Source: Candidatus Zixiibacteriota bacterium
Lineage (GTDB): Bacteria > Zixibacteria > MSB-5A5 > GN15 > PGXB01
Assembly (NCBI GenBank): GCA_020345705.1
Contig: CP070766.1
Location: 336,548 to 350,050 of the forward strand
Reading direction: 5' to 3'
Length of the DNA: 13,503 nt
The position numbers and the translations under genes are program-made. Numbering within the stretch: position 1 is the stretch's first letter; every line of letters begins with the position of its first letter. Below, one piece after another: positions 1-7,578 of the stretch. The notes below the pieces were generated by a model. That model searched no databases and was not told the DNA's origin. It worked only from the letters and a program-made list of their open reading frames with translations.

Positions 1-689
1 AGCCAGAAACTGGTCTTGACCAGATATCCCCATTCCTTCAAATAATGGTCATAGACTCTTCCTCTTGAGGCAAGCTTGGTGAAAGCGTCAACACCCATCA
101 AATGAAATTCAAGCGAATTTCTGTCCTTCAGAAGCTCATTCCCGAGTTCCAGTCTCCGCCTGGCCAGTTCCAGGAATTTAAGAGGATCCGCAAAAGAATC
201 GAATTTTTCCGGAGAAATGTCGGCATCGACCGTCGTGGCGAACTTATTGACAAAACGACCGATTTCATCCAGGAAAAACGCGTTCAGGCGGATGTTGTTG
301 TTGAGGCTTCCTTCTCGAAACAGAATGGGAACCAGATGCTCCTCAAAAAACGAAGCATCCCGCTTGATCGGCCGCAGATCGCGGCAGTAGAGGTACGTTT
401 TGTTCGATTGTCCGTCCGTATCCGCCTCGGACTCAAAATAGGTTATCAGCACCTGAACGGACAACTGCCTGAGATCGGAACTGCTGATTGGCGATTGCCT
501 CACTCTTTCGAGAAAGTACTGGTCAACATCGATGGCCTTGTCGCGCTGTTTCCGAAGAGCCTGGAAAACGGCGTAAATGCCGTTGTAGGTCTGCAAAAAA
601 GCCTCCGTCTTGAACTCAGCGTAACTGGTTTCATAGACGTCCAGGTACTTGAACAAGTCATCGATATACGATTTTATTCCTACAGCCAT
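1..689 (-). CDS. Unrecognised soluble protein distal to tssK, 3' end beyond window
   Basis: An open frame starts at ATG 689-687 and runs without a stop for 229 codons to the window edge, so the C-terminus is missing. GAGG lies about 10 bases before the ATG, and the start is 18 bases after the tssK stop, so it belongs to the same operon. The protein begins MAVGIKSYIDDLFKYLD. It is mostly charged, helix-forming sequence rich in Phe, Leu, Arg and Glu, with no signal peptide or membrane segment in the visible part. Examples are FFEEHLVPILFREGSLNN near residues 115-132 and LKFLELARRRLELGNELL near residues 170-187. I do not recognise the family. It lacks the motifs I would expect of TssL/DotU, TssA or TssM, although the position after tssK is where membrane-complex or accessory genes often sit. 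The frame is certain; the function is unknown. Confidence 0.8.
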   Translation of the reverse strand, partial: MAVGIKSYIDDLFKYLDVYETSYAEFKTEAFLQTYNGIYAVFQALRKQRDKAIDVDQYFLERVRQSPISSSDLRQLSVQVLITYFESEADTDGQSNKTYLYCRDLRPIKRDASFFEEHLVPILFREGSLNNNIRLNAFFLDEIGRFVNKFATTVDADISPEKFDSFADPLKFLELARRRLELGNELLKDRNSLEFHLMGVDAFTKLASRGRVYDHYLKEWGYLVKTSFW

Positions 690-707
690 AGCTAACGATC
701 CTCAAGC

Positions 708-2156
708 TCAAAGAGAATAAATGATAAGATCCATCCTTCCCAAATCGGCAAGTTTTTGTGCGTCGGCGGCTCCTCGGAAAATGAGCGTAAACTGCCGAAC
801 CGACGACGATTTGAGCATGTCTCTCGGGTGCAGAGCAACTTTGTTGCGGAACGTGTTGACGTCAACATCGACCGGATCCGTCTCGCCCAGTCCGCGAGCT
901 TCATTCACCCCCAGCCTGACTTGCATATTGCGCCACTCGGCATCCTCGTACAGGTCCTTTGAGATTAGTGCGACAGTGTCGGCGACGGGGCGCGGCTGAG
1001 AAACGGTTATCAAAAGATAGCTCAATTCACCGACCTGCTCCAGCTTGGTCGAGCCGTATTCGACGTTTCGATACGTCTTGCCGCTGTACGTCAGCGTCTC
1101 CGCGGCCATGGCGTCAGCACCGAGCTTTTCCATTTTTGTCTGGGCCGCAAAAGCCAGCATCCCTCTCAGAACTTCCAAAAGACTGTCTATCATCTCAATA
1201 TGGCCGCCCAGATTTCGATGGTCATACTCCGCACTCAGAAAAGAGTCAACGGCCGAGCTGTAGCGGCGAATCTCAGAATTAAGCTGTTTGGCGAAGAATT
1301 TCTCGTTCAGGTAATCCTTCAGGGCCGGCTGCAGATCAAACAGACTTATGACAGTTCTGAAAAGCTTTTTAAAATAAATTACTAGGTTAAGAGGATGCGG
1401 GGCGTTGCGCCCGACGACGAACTCGTCCAGAGTCGAGGCCAGATGGTACAGGATAAGATTGACTGTATCTCTGAACTCAAGCTGAAGGCTGGTCGAATAG
1501 TCGGCCAGCGACTTGGACGCAGATACCGTCTGGTACGCCTTGGATGCCAGCCGCCAGAGATTGTCCACGCGATTGCGCAGGTCAACAGCTTTCTGGGCCA
1601 GCCGTTCATCGGCACTGAGAGTAAGGCATGGCGGATAATATTTCTCAGCCGGACTAACCTCGCTGCCGCTAACAGCGAGACCGGCCACCTGGACATACTG
1701 ACCCTCCGGAAGGTTCGGAGGACCTCCCAAACTCGCTATATGTGTCTGTAGCTGATACGGTATCCTGGGAACGTCTTCAGACGGATCAGGATCGCCGACC
1801 TGCTTTTTGACAGAGGTATCAATTCCGATAAAGACCGGAATCAAGGTCTCAGTTATCTCGGTTTCTCCCCGCACAATACTCTCAGATGATTCATCGATGT
1901 CGATGTAATGACCGTCAGGTGTCAGGGCCTGGCACCGGACGATTTCCACCATAAGGCGATTGCCGCTAACGGTGGCATTAAGCGCCAAGGCCGGTTTCTC
2001 GGAAAACGATTTTTTGACAAGGCCGTAGTTGTCGCCAACCCGAAGGGCATGCCAGCGGGCAAGTTCTTCAAAATACCTTTCCTGGTCTTTGAGATGCTGC
2101 TGCGTGATGAGCATCCCGTCCTGCCAGTTAACGGAATGTAAGTTTAAATCACTCAT
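708..2156 (-). CDS. tssK: T6SS baseplate subunit TssK
   Basis: A 482-residue protein of the TssK (ImpJ/VasE) family. In known systems it is a cytoplasmic trimer that joins the baseplate wedge to the membrane complex. The N-terminal hallmark is clear: VNWQDGMLITQQHLKDQERY at about residues 9-28, matching the family's tryptophan, Gly-Met and Gln-His-Leu pattern. A beta-rich shoulder follows, then a helical middle (about 190-340) and a C-terminal domain from about residue 375 (SYLLITVSQPRPVADTVALI) that in other systems contacts membrane-complex proteins. The length is slightly above the usual 440-450. GAGG lies 7 bases before the ATG. A 98-base gap separates it from tssG and holds a candidate internal promoter, so tssK and the genes after it may be partly independently transcribed. 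Family assignment is confident; which membrane partner it contacts here is unknown. Confidence 0.93.
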   Translation of the reverse strand: MSDLNLHSVNWQDGMLITQQHLKDQERYFEELARWHALRVGDNYGLVKKSFSEKPALALNATVSGNRLMVEIVRCQALTPDGHYIDIDESSESIVRGETEITETLIPVFIGIDTSVKKQVGDPDPSEDVPRIPYQLQTHIASLGGPPNLPEGQYVQVAGLAVSGSEVSPAEKYYPPCLTLSADERLAQKAVDLRNRVDNLWRLASKAYQTVSASKSLADYSTSLQLEFRDTVNLILYHLASTLDEFVVGRNAPHPLNLVIYFKKLFRTVISLFDLQPALKDYLNEKFFAKQLNSEIRRYSSAVDSFLSAEYDHRNLGGHIEMIDSLLEVLRGMLAFAAQTKMEKLGADAMAAETLTYSGKTYRNVEYGSTKLEQVGELSYLLITVSQPRPVADTVALISKDLYEDAEWRNMQVRLGVNEARGLGETDPVDVDVNTFRNKVALHPRDMLKSSSVRQFTLIFRGAADAQKLADLGRMDLIIYSL

Positions 2157-2181
2157 TATATTGCCTCAGATCTGATACGCC

Positions 2182-2210
2182 AATTTACGCTTCACCAATC
2201 TCAAAGTCAA
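2182..2210 (-). promoter_or_regulatory. Putative internal sigma-70-type promoter before tssK
   Basis: On the minus strand, TTGACT (2210-2205) is followed by a 17-base spacer and TAAATT (2187-2182). The -35 matches five of six consensus bases and the -10 four of six. It lies in the 98-base gap between tssG and tssK, about 25-50 bases before the tssK ATG. Its -35 region (TTGACTTT) is the same as that of the promoter before clpV. The -10 is weak, so this is a candidate only. Confidence 0.35.
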
Positions 2211-2254
2211 GGCTATTGAAACTTGCAACTCTTTACACATATGCTGCGGTCTTT

Positions 2255-3169
2255 TCAAACATAGCTTGAATAGCCAAGGTAACATTTTCTCTTATCCCGG
2301 CCAATCCCCGTCCGCCCTTTATTCACATTAATAATGATATGGCAATCAAGATTGTTAGGCATGCAGAATCTGAGCACCCATTCCAGTTTGTTCCGCCCGG
2401 GCATTCCCGGCAGAAGATCCTCGACCTGGTCAGGCCTGACGCCGTTCACAATCATTGAATAACCGGAATCCCTTTCGATAAAGCTCCGACCTATTATCGA
2501 TTCGTGGGAGAGCCGTCCGGTCTTGGAGCCGAGCCGATACCTTAGAGGTTCGGGAATTTCATATTCCGACTCAACATTCTCGACAATCTTGAAGCTGAAG
2601 CCGAAAATGTAGCCTAAAATCTTTTCGACGAGAACAGGACTTCCCGACCAGTAATGAAACGTCGGAAAGACTGAGGCCCAGAACAGCAATTCCCGGAAAT
2701 CCTTGAGATAATCCGACGGTTCGAAGCCGAACAATTTCAACACTCTTTCAAGATGCTCCGATTCGAGTATCCCGAAATCATACTTGCGCGTCTGGTAGCT
2801 TGAGTTGGCCTGCTCACGAATCAGGGCCGCGTCAAAGGGGGCCATAAATTCCCTGGACCGATCTTCCCACGCCCCGGTCGACGATCTTATCCCGGTCAGG
2901 CCGTAAAAAAATTGGTACGGCATGCGATCAACGGCACTGGAGCTGCCTACTTTCAGAGTTATCTTGGTGCCGCTGTCGATCGGGGTCCCCGGCGAAGGTT
3001 GCTGCTCCCGGACCTCACCCTTGTAGTTCTCGTACTCGCCGACCGTGATAATGTCAACCTGGTTGATATCCACTCCCAGTTTCATCAAAAGATTGAGGGC
3101 CGTCACATAATGAAACGGAAATCTCCGGTTGCAGAGGTCAGGTATTATATGTCTTTTCCGGGGCGTCAT
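2255..3169 (-). CDS. tssG: T6SS baseplate subunit TssG with N-terminal PASTA-like domain
   Basis: A 304-residue TssG (ImpH/VasB) family protein; in known systems one TssG pairs with two TssF in the baseplate wedge. Family marks: YQFFYGLTGIRSSTGAW at about 85-101 (the FGLTG region), LRYRLGSKTGRLSHESIIG at about 206-224, a DLLPG motif near 250, and the C-terminal CYLGYSSYV. The first 75 residues are unusual. IIPDLCNRRFPFHYVTALNL begins a segment ending GEVREQQPSPGTPIDSGTKI, which reads as a complete PASTA repeat (Pro-Asp start, A..LL..LG helix, Q-P-x-P-G-T, G-T-x-I). PASTA repeats usually lie outside the cell on kinases or penicillin-binding proteins, whereas this protein has no signal peptide or membrane segment. 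Its ATG overlaps the tssF stop (ATGA), implying translational coupling and matched amounts of the two partners. Confidence 0.88.
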   Translation of the reverse strand: MTPRKRHIIPDLCNRRFPFHYVTALNLLMKLGVDINQVDIITVGEYENYKGEVREQQPSPGTPIDSGTKITLKVGSSSAVDRMPYQFFYGLTGIRSSTGAWEDRSREFMAPFDAALIREQANSSYQTRKYDFGILESEHLERVLKLFGFEPSDYLKDFRELLFWASVFPTFHYWSGSPVLVEKILGYIFGFSFKIVENVESEYEIPEPLRYRLGSKTGRLSHESIIGRSFIERDSGYSMIVNGVRPDQVEDLLPGMPGRNKLEWVLRFCMPNNLDCHIIINVNKGRTGIGRDKRKCYLGYSSYV

Positions 3170-4836
3170 ATTTTCTCGATTTCGATCTGATAACGACTGT
3201 TGACCGGAGACCGTGACTTGAGAAAGCTGTTCAGTCTTGTTTTGAGAAGAGCGATTTCATCATCGGAATAGAAATCGTTTGATTTCAACGTGACGGTGGT
3301 GATAATACAGCGCCTGACGCCTCGTTCGGCGCGCTCAACGCCGTTTCTGCACTCGACTTTTTGTATCCTGGGATCAAAGGTCCGGGCCCAGTTGGCTATT
3401 TCCGCGAAACTCAGGACGCGGTCACGATTACGAAGCCGGGCTGATACTTCAGTCAGAATCTGCTGTTCGGTTTTAGCCGGAATTGCCCCGCTTACGGGAA
3501 TAATGTTTTCGACCGAAACGATTCCCGGATGGCTCTCATAAAGCTCATTTACCTTGCCCGCCTCAATGCCGTTGGCGCTGACACCGGAAGTAACGGAATA
3601 GTTGAGCGTGATGGAATCGGGCGGCAGTTCGATGCCCGAGGTGAAATCGAACCAGAGAACAAGTTTGTCATTGCGCTCTTCAAGCGAATAGAATTTTTTG
3701 GAGGGGTCGTCCAGGATTTCATGCTTTAGACCATAAGACCGGCCGTTCGAGTCAACGACGTCCGTAATCTCCAGAACGCTGGAGATGTCTTCGGGAAGTT
3801 CGATCTCAACCAGGCGATTTCCGCCGGTATGCTTGAATATTGTCAGCTCGTTCTTGTTGACGACGACAAAGCAATTGAAGAAAACCTCAAATGAGGACTG
3901 GAGTGAGGACTTGTCCCCGCCGCCGGGGAGGTCAAGCCGAATCCAATGATAGTGCTCCTCGTCGGAAGGAATGTTGATGCCGCTTGATGATGCCAAATCG
4001 ACAATTTCGGCTGGAACGGGCCCGAGTTCCCAGGTCGATGCAAAGACTTCCGGAAGGATGACAAAGTTGTTTTCAAGCGGCCTGAACAAATCAGCGCTGC
4101 TTCTCAATCCGCCCCAGTCGGCCGTTCGGCCGCCGGATGAAAACATGCTTTCAATATCTCTTGTCAGCCCCGGACAGAACCCCGAGTCTTCATGAAATCC
4201 GCCAACGTTATTGCCCGGATACCAGTAAGCCCAACGCAGCTGTTTTAGGGCATCGGGAATCCCTTTGAGGAACAAGGCGGCGTCTTTGAAATCTGAGGCC
4301 CGGCCATTACTGTCCACAGCAATATAAATCCTGGCCGTATTTCCGCCGGGAAGCAAGGTTTGAATTCGCGGGTGGGTCGATGAACTCTCGTCCTGAGAAG
4401 GCGACAGGTCAATCAGAGATTTATCCAGCTTGAGGAAGATATTTCTCACGTCCGCCGAAAGAAGCCTCTCCTTTTTCAGCGGCGAGAAATAAAAGGTCTG
4501 CCCGCCCTCACGCTCCTCCTTGTAAAAAAACTTTGTGTGGGGGTCAACCTCGACAATCGGATCGGTCGGCCGGCTTCGCATAACGGTGAAGGCCGGCACC
4601 GGCCACCTTTTGCTCTCCGGGCAGAGAGATTTCACCAGCGATCCGGCGGCCACATCCCAGACCTTGTCGATTCTTTGATCTATTTGCGAAAGCTGGTGCG
4701 AGTACAGCTGCAGAAGAATTCTCAGAATGGGATCAAGCCGGTCAGGCGATTCCGGAACTTTGGGGTTCCAGGCCCTGAGCTCGCGGTGCATATCGGCAAA
4801 AATCTCTTCTCTTGTTCTGGATCGCTTTTGCGCCAT
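3166..4836 (-). CDS. tssF: T6SS baseplate subunit TssF, divergent
   Basis: A 556-residue protein of the TssF (ImpG/VasA) type, the main wedge protein of the T6SS baseplate. The N-terminal part follows the family plan: a helical start, then LDPILRILLQLYSHQLSQID (34-53), then SLVKSLCPESKRWPVPAF (66-83), corresponding to the family's segment ending in a Pro-x-Pro turn. A beta-rich region (FYFSPLKKERLL, about 115-126) and a long middle follow. The C-terminal 115 residues (from about 442) contain GAIPAKTEQQIL, DRVLSFAEIANWARTFDPRI and a conserved basic stretch, like the baseplate-J/wedge domain at the end of other TssF proteins. The start is ATG behind a G-rich GGTGGAAG, 22 bases after tssE. The stop overlaps the tssG start by four bases. 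Overall similarity to proteobacterial TssF is low; order and C-terminal domain support the call. Confidence 0.85.
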   Translation of the reverse strand: MAQKRSRTREEIFADMHRELRAWNPKVPESPDRLDPILRILLQLYSHQLSQIDQRIDKVWDVAAGSLVKSLCPESKRWPVPAFTVMRSRPTDPIVEVDPHTKFFYKEEREGGQTFYFSPLKKERLLSADVRNIFLKLDKSLIDLSPSQDESSSTHPRIQTLLPGGNTARIYIAVDSNGRASDFKDAALFLKGIPDALKQLRWAYWYPGNNVGGFHEDSGFCPGLTRDIESMFSSGGRTADWGGLRSSADLFRPLENNFVILPEVFASTWELGPVPAEIVDLASSSGINIPSDEEHYHWIRLDLPGGGDKSSLQSSFEVFFNCFVVVNKNELTIFKHTGGNRLVEIELPEDISSVLEITDVVDSNGRSYGLKHEILDDPSKKFYSLEERNDKLVLWFDFTSGIELPPDSITLNYSVTSGVSANGIEAGKVNELYESHPGIVSVENIIPVSGAIPAKTEQQILTEVSARLRNRDRVLSFAEIANWARTFDPRIQKVECRNGVERAERGVRRCIITTVTLKSNDFYSDDEIALLKTRLNSFLKSRSPVNSRYQIEIEKI

Positions 4837-4858
4837 CTTCCACCCAACCTGACGACGG

Positions 4859-5233
4859 TTATCCTATTCTGAAACTCTGTTCATACTTCTTCTCTTCACC
4901 GTTATCGCGATAATTGCCGCTGACTTTAACGGCTAAGCCCAGGGCGTGCGATGGCGTCGTATCAATACTCGACAGGGAGACGGAAACGTTGTAGAGCCTT
5001 TTTTCATATTTGTCAATGGCGTTTCGGATGTTTGCCCTCAGGTCGGCCTTGTTGGCGGTATAGAGATCGGAGAACTCCTTTTCCCAGACGTCACACCCAT
5101 AATCAGGGTCAAAGGGAAGTGAACCCCGCCTGCTGCTGAGCAAAAGTCCGATTGAATAGGAGATAGAATCGTACAGTTCGGCTTTGTCGAGATAGCCGTC
5201 CGATAAAGCGAATGGTAGCGCCAGATGTTCCAT
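4859..5233 (-). CDS. tssE: T6SS baseplate wedge subunit TssE (gp25-like)
   Basis: A 124-residue protein of the GPW/gp25 family. In T6SS this small lysozyme-like baseplate protein starts sheath assembly around the tube. The key segment is visible: LLLSSRRGSLPFDPDYGCDV at about 31-50, containing the conserved R-x-G, P-x-Y-G and acidic pattern, followed by WEKEFSDLY and a C-terminal strand-rich part. The frame also offers TTG at 5236 directly before ATG at 5233; I chose the ATG because no better ribosome site favours the TTG. The upstream context is TGATAATTTTG, with no clear Shine-Dalgarno. The start is eight bases after the vgrG stop, so translation probably depends on ribosomes finishing vgrG. 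Length is normal for the family. Confidence 0.9.
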   Translation of the reverse strand: MEHLALPFALSDGYLDKAELYDSISYSIGLLLSSRRGSLPFDPDYGCDVWEKEFSDLYTANKADLRANIRNAIDKYEKRLYNVSVSLSSIDTTPSHALGLAVKVSGNYRDNGEEKKYEQSFRIG

Positions 5234-5241
5234 CAAAATTA

Positions 5242-7020
5242 TCAGTTCAGCTGGATCGGGTTACCTTTCACGGTAACCATCGCTCCTTCTATGTCAAGCA
5301 TCGCGGTGCCTTTAGTCTTGACGTTGGCCTTGGCTTCCATGTTGAGATTGGCTCCCGCCTCGACCTTCATATCCGCACCCGATTTGAGGTTAAGACCCTG
5401 CTGGGCATCAAGGGTGATATTTTTCCCCTTGATGCTGATATCACCGTCGCTTTGAATCGAGATTTCCGGTCCGGACAATTTCATGACGATCTGGTTCTTG
5501 CCGTCCTTCATCGTAATCTGAATCTCTTCGGAACCGTCCTTGTCATTAAGGAGGATCTGGTTGCCGCTTCTGGTCAGGAACACTTTAACGTCGTTCGTGT
5601 CTCCTCCGGTATCCGACGGCGGGGCCGAATCCTTATTATATAACGCACCCAGAGCAATCGGATGGTCGGTGTCGCCGAATTCGTAGCCAATCAAGACCTC
5701 ATCACCGATTTCAGGCAGGCTCACCCAGCCGTGTCCGTCCCCTGCGTGGGGAACGGCCAGGCGCACCCACTTGGTCACTTCTGAGTCCGACCAGGGATAT
5801 TTGACCTGAATTCTGGCGAGCTTGTCCGGGTCATTGTTGCCAACAACCTCGGCGACGTGCAAACCGGTAAAGACCGGCGACGCGGTAACCTCTTTCGGAA
5901 GCGGACTGACGACGGCTTTGTCTATATCCTCCTGCATATGCTCCACGGGGCGGTTTCCGGGGGAGGCCGTGTCCAGCGGGGTGCACATGAAGGTATTGTG
6001 ATATTTGCCGCTTTCCTCAAAAACATGCTTGGCTGCCTTGACCCAGTACAGTCCGTCCAGCTGGTCCATCCCTTTGATTCGGACACAGCTGCCGACGGCA
6101 ACTTTGGGGACATTTGACTGTCCAAAACACTTGATCATCTCACCCACGGCGCGTTCACGTTCCGTCTTCAAACTCTTGTCCAGCGACTGGGCGTCCTCAA
6201 CGACTTTGGCGGAGGTTGAGAACCCGGAGTTCTTGTAGATTTCCTTGGAGGCATCGGGGGACACCTTGATCAGATTTGACAGAGCCGACCCGGCCGCAAG
6301 CGATTTTGTGTCCTGCGAGTAAAATTTCTTCTGCTCGTAATTGTACACCTTGGTGGTATATTCGTGGGGAGCCGTGCCCAAGCCCATTTTAAATGATCCG
6401 AGTGTCTCTCGCCAGACAAGTTCCACGGTATCGGTACTTTCGGCTTTGGTCATTTTAAACTCTTTGCCGTTATAATACGCAAACTTGCCCTGACTTGTGG
6501 CCAGTCGGTTAATATACTGATAATCCGTCTCGCGATACTGCGTGTCGAATTTGAACCGGCCCTCGGTGGACTCGATCTTTCCCTTCGTAACAGGGTATTT
6601 ACCGACCAGGGAACCGACAATGTCGCTGGCGCTCTGGTCAAAATAATGGGCGTTATTCCGGGCGCCGTCGAGCGCCACGGTGGGGCTGTTGGCGGTTATG
6701 AGAGTCGTATTCAAACCGTCAATGCTGTGGTCGAGGCTAACCTGGGTGACCAGGCCGATGAATTCGAGCTCGGCGGCTTCGTCAACCAGACCGCCGGTCG
6801 GCTTGATGGTCACCGATATGGATTTGCCCAGAAAGGAACTGTATGTGCCGGGATCGTCAAAGTCTTTGTCGGTGGTGGCTTTGCCGACCTGACGAACTCG
6901 TACCTGCAACTCATGATGGTTATCGACGTACTGGTCCAGCAGGACACCGGAGACGGTGTGCTTTATCTCTTCATTTTCGATTTTGATGGTACATATGGCG
7001 GATGTTTCCAAAATAGCCAT
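5242..7020 (-). CDS. vgrG: T6SS spike protein VgrG (TssI)
   Basis: A 592-residue VgrG, the trimeric needle tip that is fired with the Hcp tube. Residues 1-360 form the gp27-like hub. Residues about 381-462 are the gp5 OB fold, with ARIQVKYPW (402-410), WVRLAVPHAGDGHGWVSLPE (418-437) and EVLIGYEFGDTDHPIALGAL (441-460). From about 477 to the end there are short repeating strands with alternating Gly, Asp, Lys and hydrophobic residues (SIQSDGDISIKGKNITLDA), the spike beta-helix, closing with VTVKGNPIQLN. It ends at the spike with no C-terminal effector domain, so any cargo or PAAR tip must be encoded elsewhere. Translation looks weak: the nearest AGGA lies about 19 bases before the ATG. A strong stem-loop separates it from hcp. 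Both fit a protein needed in few copies relative to Hcp. Confidence 0.95.
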   Translation of the reverse strand: MAILETSAICTIKIENEEIKHTVSGVLLDQYVDNHHELQVRVRQVGKATTDKDFDDPGTYSSFLGKSISVTIKPTGGLVDEAAELEFIGLVTQVSLDHSIDGLNTTLITANSPTVALDGARNNAHYFDQSASDIVGSLVGKYPVTKGKIESTEGRFKFDTQYRETDYQYINRLATSQGKFAYYNGKEFKMTKAESTDTVELVWRETLGSFKMGLGTAPHEYTTKVYNYEQKKFYSQDTKSLAAGSALSNLIKVSPDASKEIYKNSGFSTSAKVVEDAQSLDKSLKTERERAVGEMIKCFGQSNVPKVAVGSCVRIKGMDQLDGLYWVKAAKHVFEESGKYHNTFMCTPLDTASPGNRPVEHMQEDIDKAVVSPLPKEVTASPVFTGLHVAEVVGNNDPDKLARIQVKYPWSDSEVTKWVRLAVPHAGDGHGWVSLPEIGDEVLIGYEFGDTDHPIALGALYNKDSAPPSDTGGDTNDVKVFLTRSGNQILLNDKDGSEEIQITMKDGKNQIVMKLSGPEISIQSDGDISIKGKNITLDAQQGLNLKSGADMKVEAGANLNMEAKANVKTKGTAMLDIEGAMVTVKGNPIQLN

Positions 7021-7054
7021 AAAGATCAGCCGAAATTTTTCCTGTAAAAGTCAC

Positions 7055-7082
7055 CGCCGGGCAGAAAAAGCTCTGCCCGGCG
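7055..7082 (-). terminator. Perfect 11-bp stem-loop between hcp and vgrG
   Basis: Arms 7055-7065 and 7072-7082 are perfect 11-base inverted repeats (CGCCGGGCAGA and TCTGCCCGGCG) around a six-base loop. On the transcribed strand it is followed by GTGACTTTTAC, so there is only a short U run. It begins 13 bases after the hcp stop. It could be a partial terminator or a 3' RNA-stabilising hairpin that raises hcp messenger over vgrG. The hairpin is plain in the sequence; its function is inferred. Confidence 0.75.
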
Positions 7083-7095
7083 AAATGTCATCTGT

Positions 7096-7500
7096 CTATT
7101 CCTGCCAGCGATTGTCTATTTCGGCGTCGCCGATCAGAACCTTCTGGCATGAGATTTCGAAGCATTCCCACATCTGATCATCCGGGCGATCCTTAATGTG
7201 AGGCACATGCTCCTCATAGGCGGTGATGAAACCGTCTTCCCAGGTCAGCTCCTTCATCGTCGCATCATCCGGGTTCTTGAACATCACCTTACCCGCTTTC
7301 CAGTTGGGTTTGCTGGAATCCATAGCCCAGCGGGCGATGTCGCTTTTCTCGTCCGATTCTCTCTTGACCCGGATTATTCCGGCATGGGCGCGATCGGAGG
7401 GGCGCCCGGTCTCATCCTTTGCCGTATAAAGCGTGTAGGCAACTTCGTAGACGTTCTTGTAAACAACGCCGTCGATTTCAAGGGTTGGTCTTCTCGCCAT
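7096..7500 (-). CDS. hcp: T6SS tube protein Hcp (TssD), subtype iii-like
   Basis: A 134-residue Hcp-type protein; hexameric rings of Hcp stack into the tube propelled by the sheath. The sequence follows the Bacteroidota TssD pattern as I recall it: LEIDGVVYKNVYEVAYTLYT at the start, TGRPSDRAHAGIIRVKRES near 31-49, a WAMD segment near 58, KELTWEDGFITAYEEH near 83-98, and ISCQKVLIGDAEIDNRW at the end. It does not show the typical proteobacterial Hcp pattern. Translation should be efficient: GGAGG lies 9 bases before the ATG. The gene is flanked by hairpins (7560-7576 upstream, 7055-7082 downstream), consistent with a separately stabilised, highly abundant transcript. No C-terminal extension is present, so this is a structural tube protein, not an Hcp-effector fusion. 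Confidence 0.9.
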   Translation of the reverse strand: MARRPTLEIDGVVYKNVYEVAYTLYTAKDETGRPSDRAHAGIIRVKRESDEKSDIARWAMDSSKPNWKAGKVMFKNPDDATMKELTWEDGFITAYEEHVPHIKDRPDDQMWECFEISCQKVLIGDAEIDNRWQE

Positions 7501-7501
7501 G

Positions 7502-7556
7502 TTAACTCTCCTCCAAACTTGTTTAAACTATCGGTTAAGTTTAACTCGCTCCAAAC
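7502..7556 (-). repeat. Imperfect direct repeat carrying the hcp ribosome-binding site
   Basis: On the minus strand, GTTTGGAGCGAGTTAA (7556-7541) and GTTTGGAGGAGAGTTAA (7518-7502) differ by one inserted base. The second copy supplies the GGAGG used by hcp. Between them lie GTTAA-GT-TTAAC (7534-7545 on the plus strand) and the palindrome GTTTAAAC (7521-7528). This looks like a local duplication of a leader segment; a regulatory role is possible but unproven. Confidence 0.5.
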
Positions 7557-7559
7557 CTG

Positions 7560-7576
7560 CGGCGTAAAAGGCGCCG
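7560..7576 (-). promoter_or_regulatory. Small stem-loop just after the tssC stop
   Basis: CGGCG and CGCCG arms (7560-7564 and 7572-7576) surround a seven-base loop that is T-rich on the transcribed strand. It begins two bases after the tssC stop codon. The stem is only five base pairs, with no U tract after it, so it is more likely an RNA processing or stability element than a terminator. Confidence 0.35.
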
Positions 7577-7578
7577 GT

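Noticed and set aside
1..689. Identification of the left-edge gene as TssL (DotU)
   Set aside because: The expected DotU motifs and C-terminal membrane helix are not visible in the 229 residues available; position alone is not enough.
102..695. 197-codon plus-strand open frame at the left end
   Set aside because: It is antisense to the open minus-strand frame 1-689, which has a ribosome site and operon context; the plus-strand product shows no recognisable domain.
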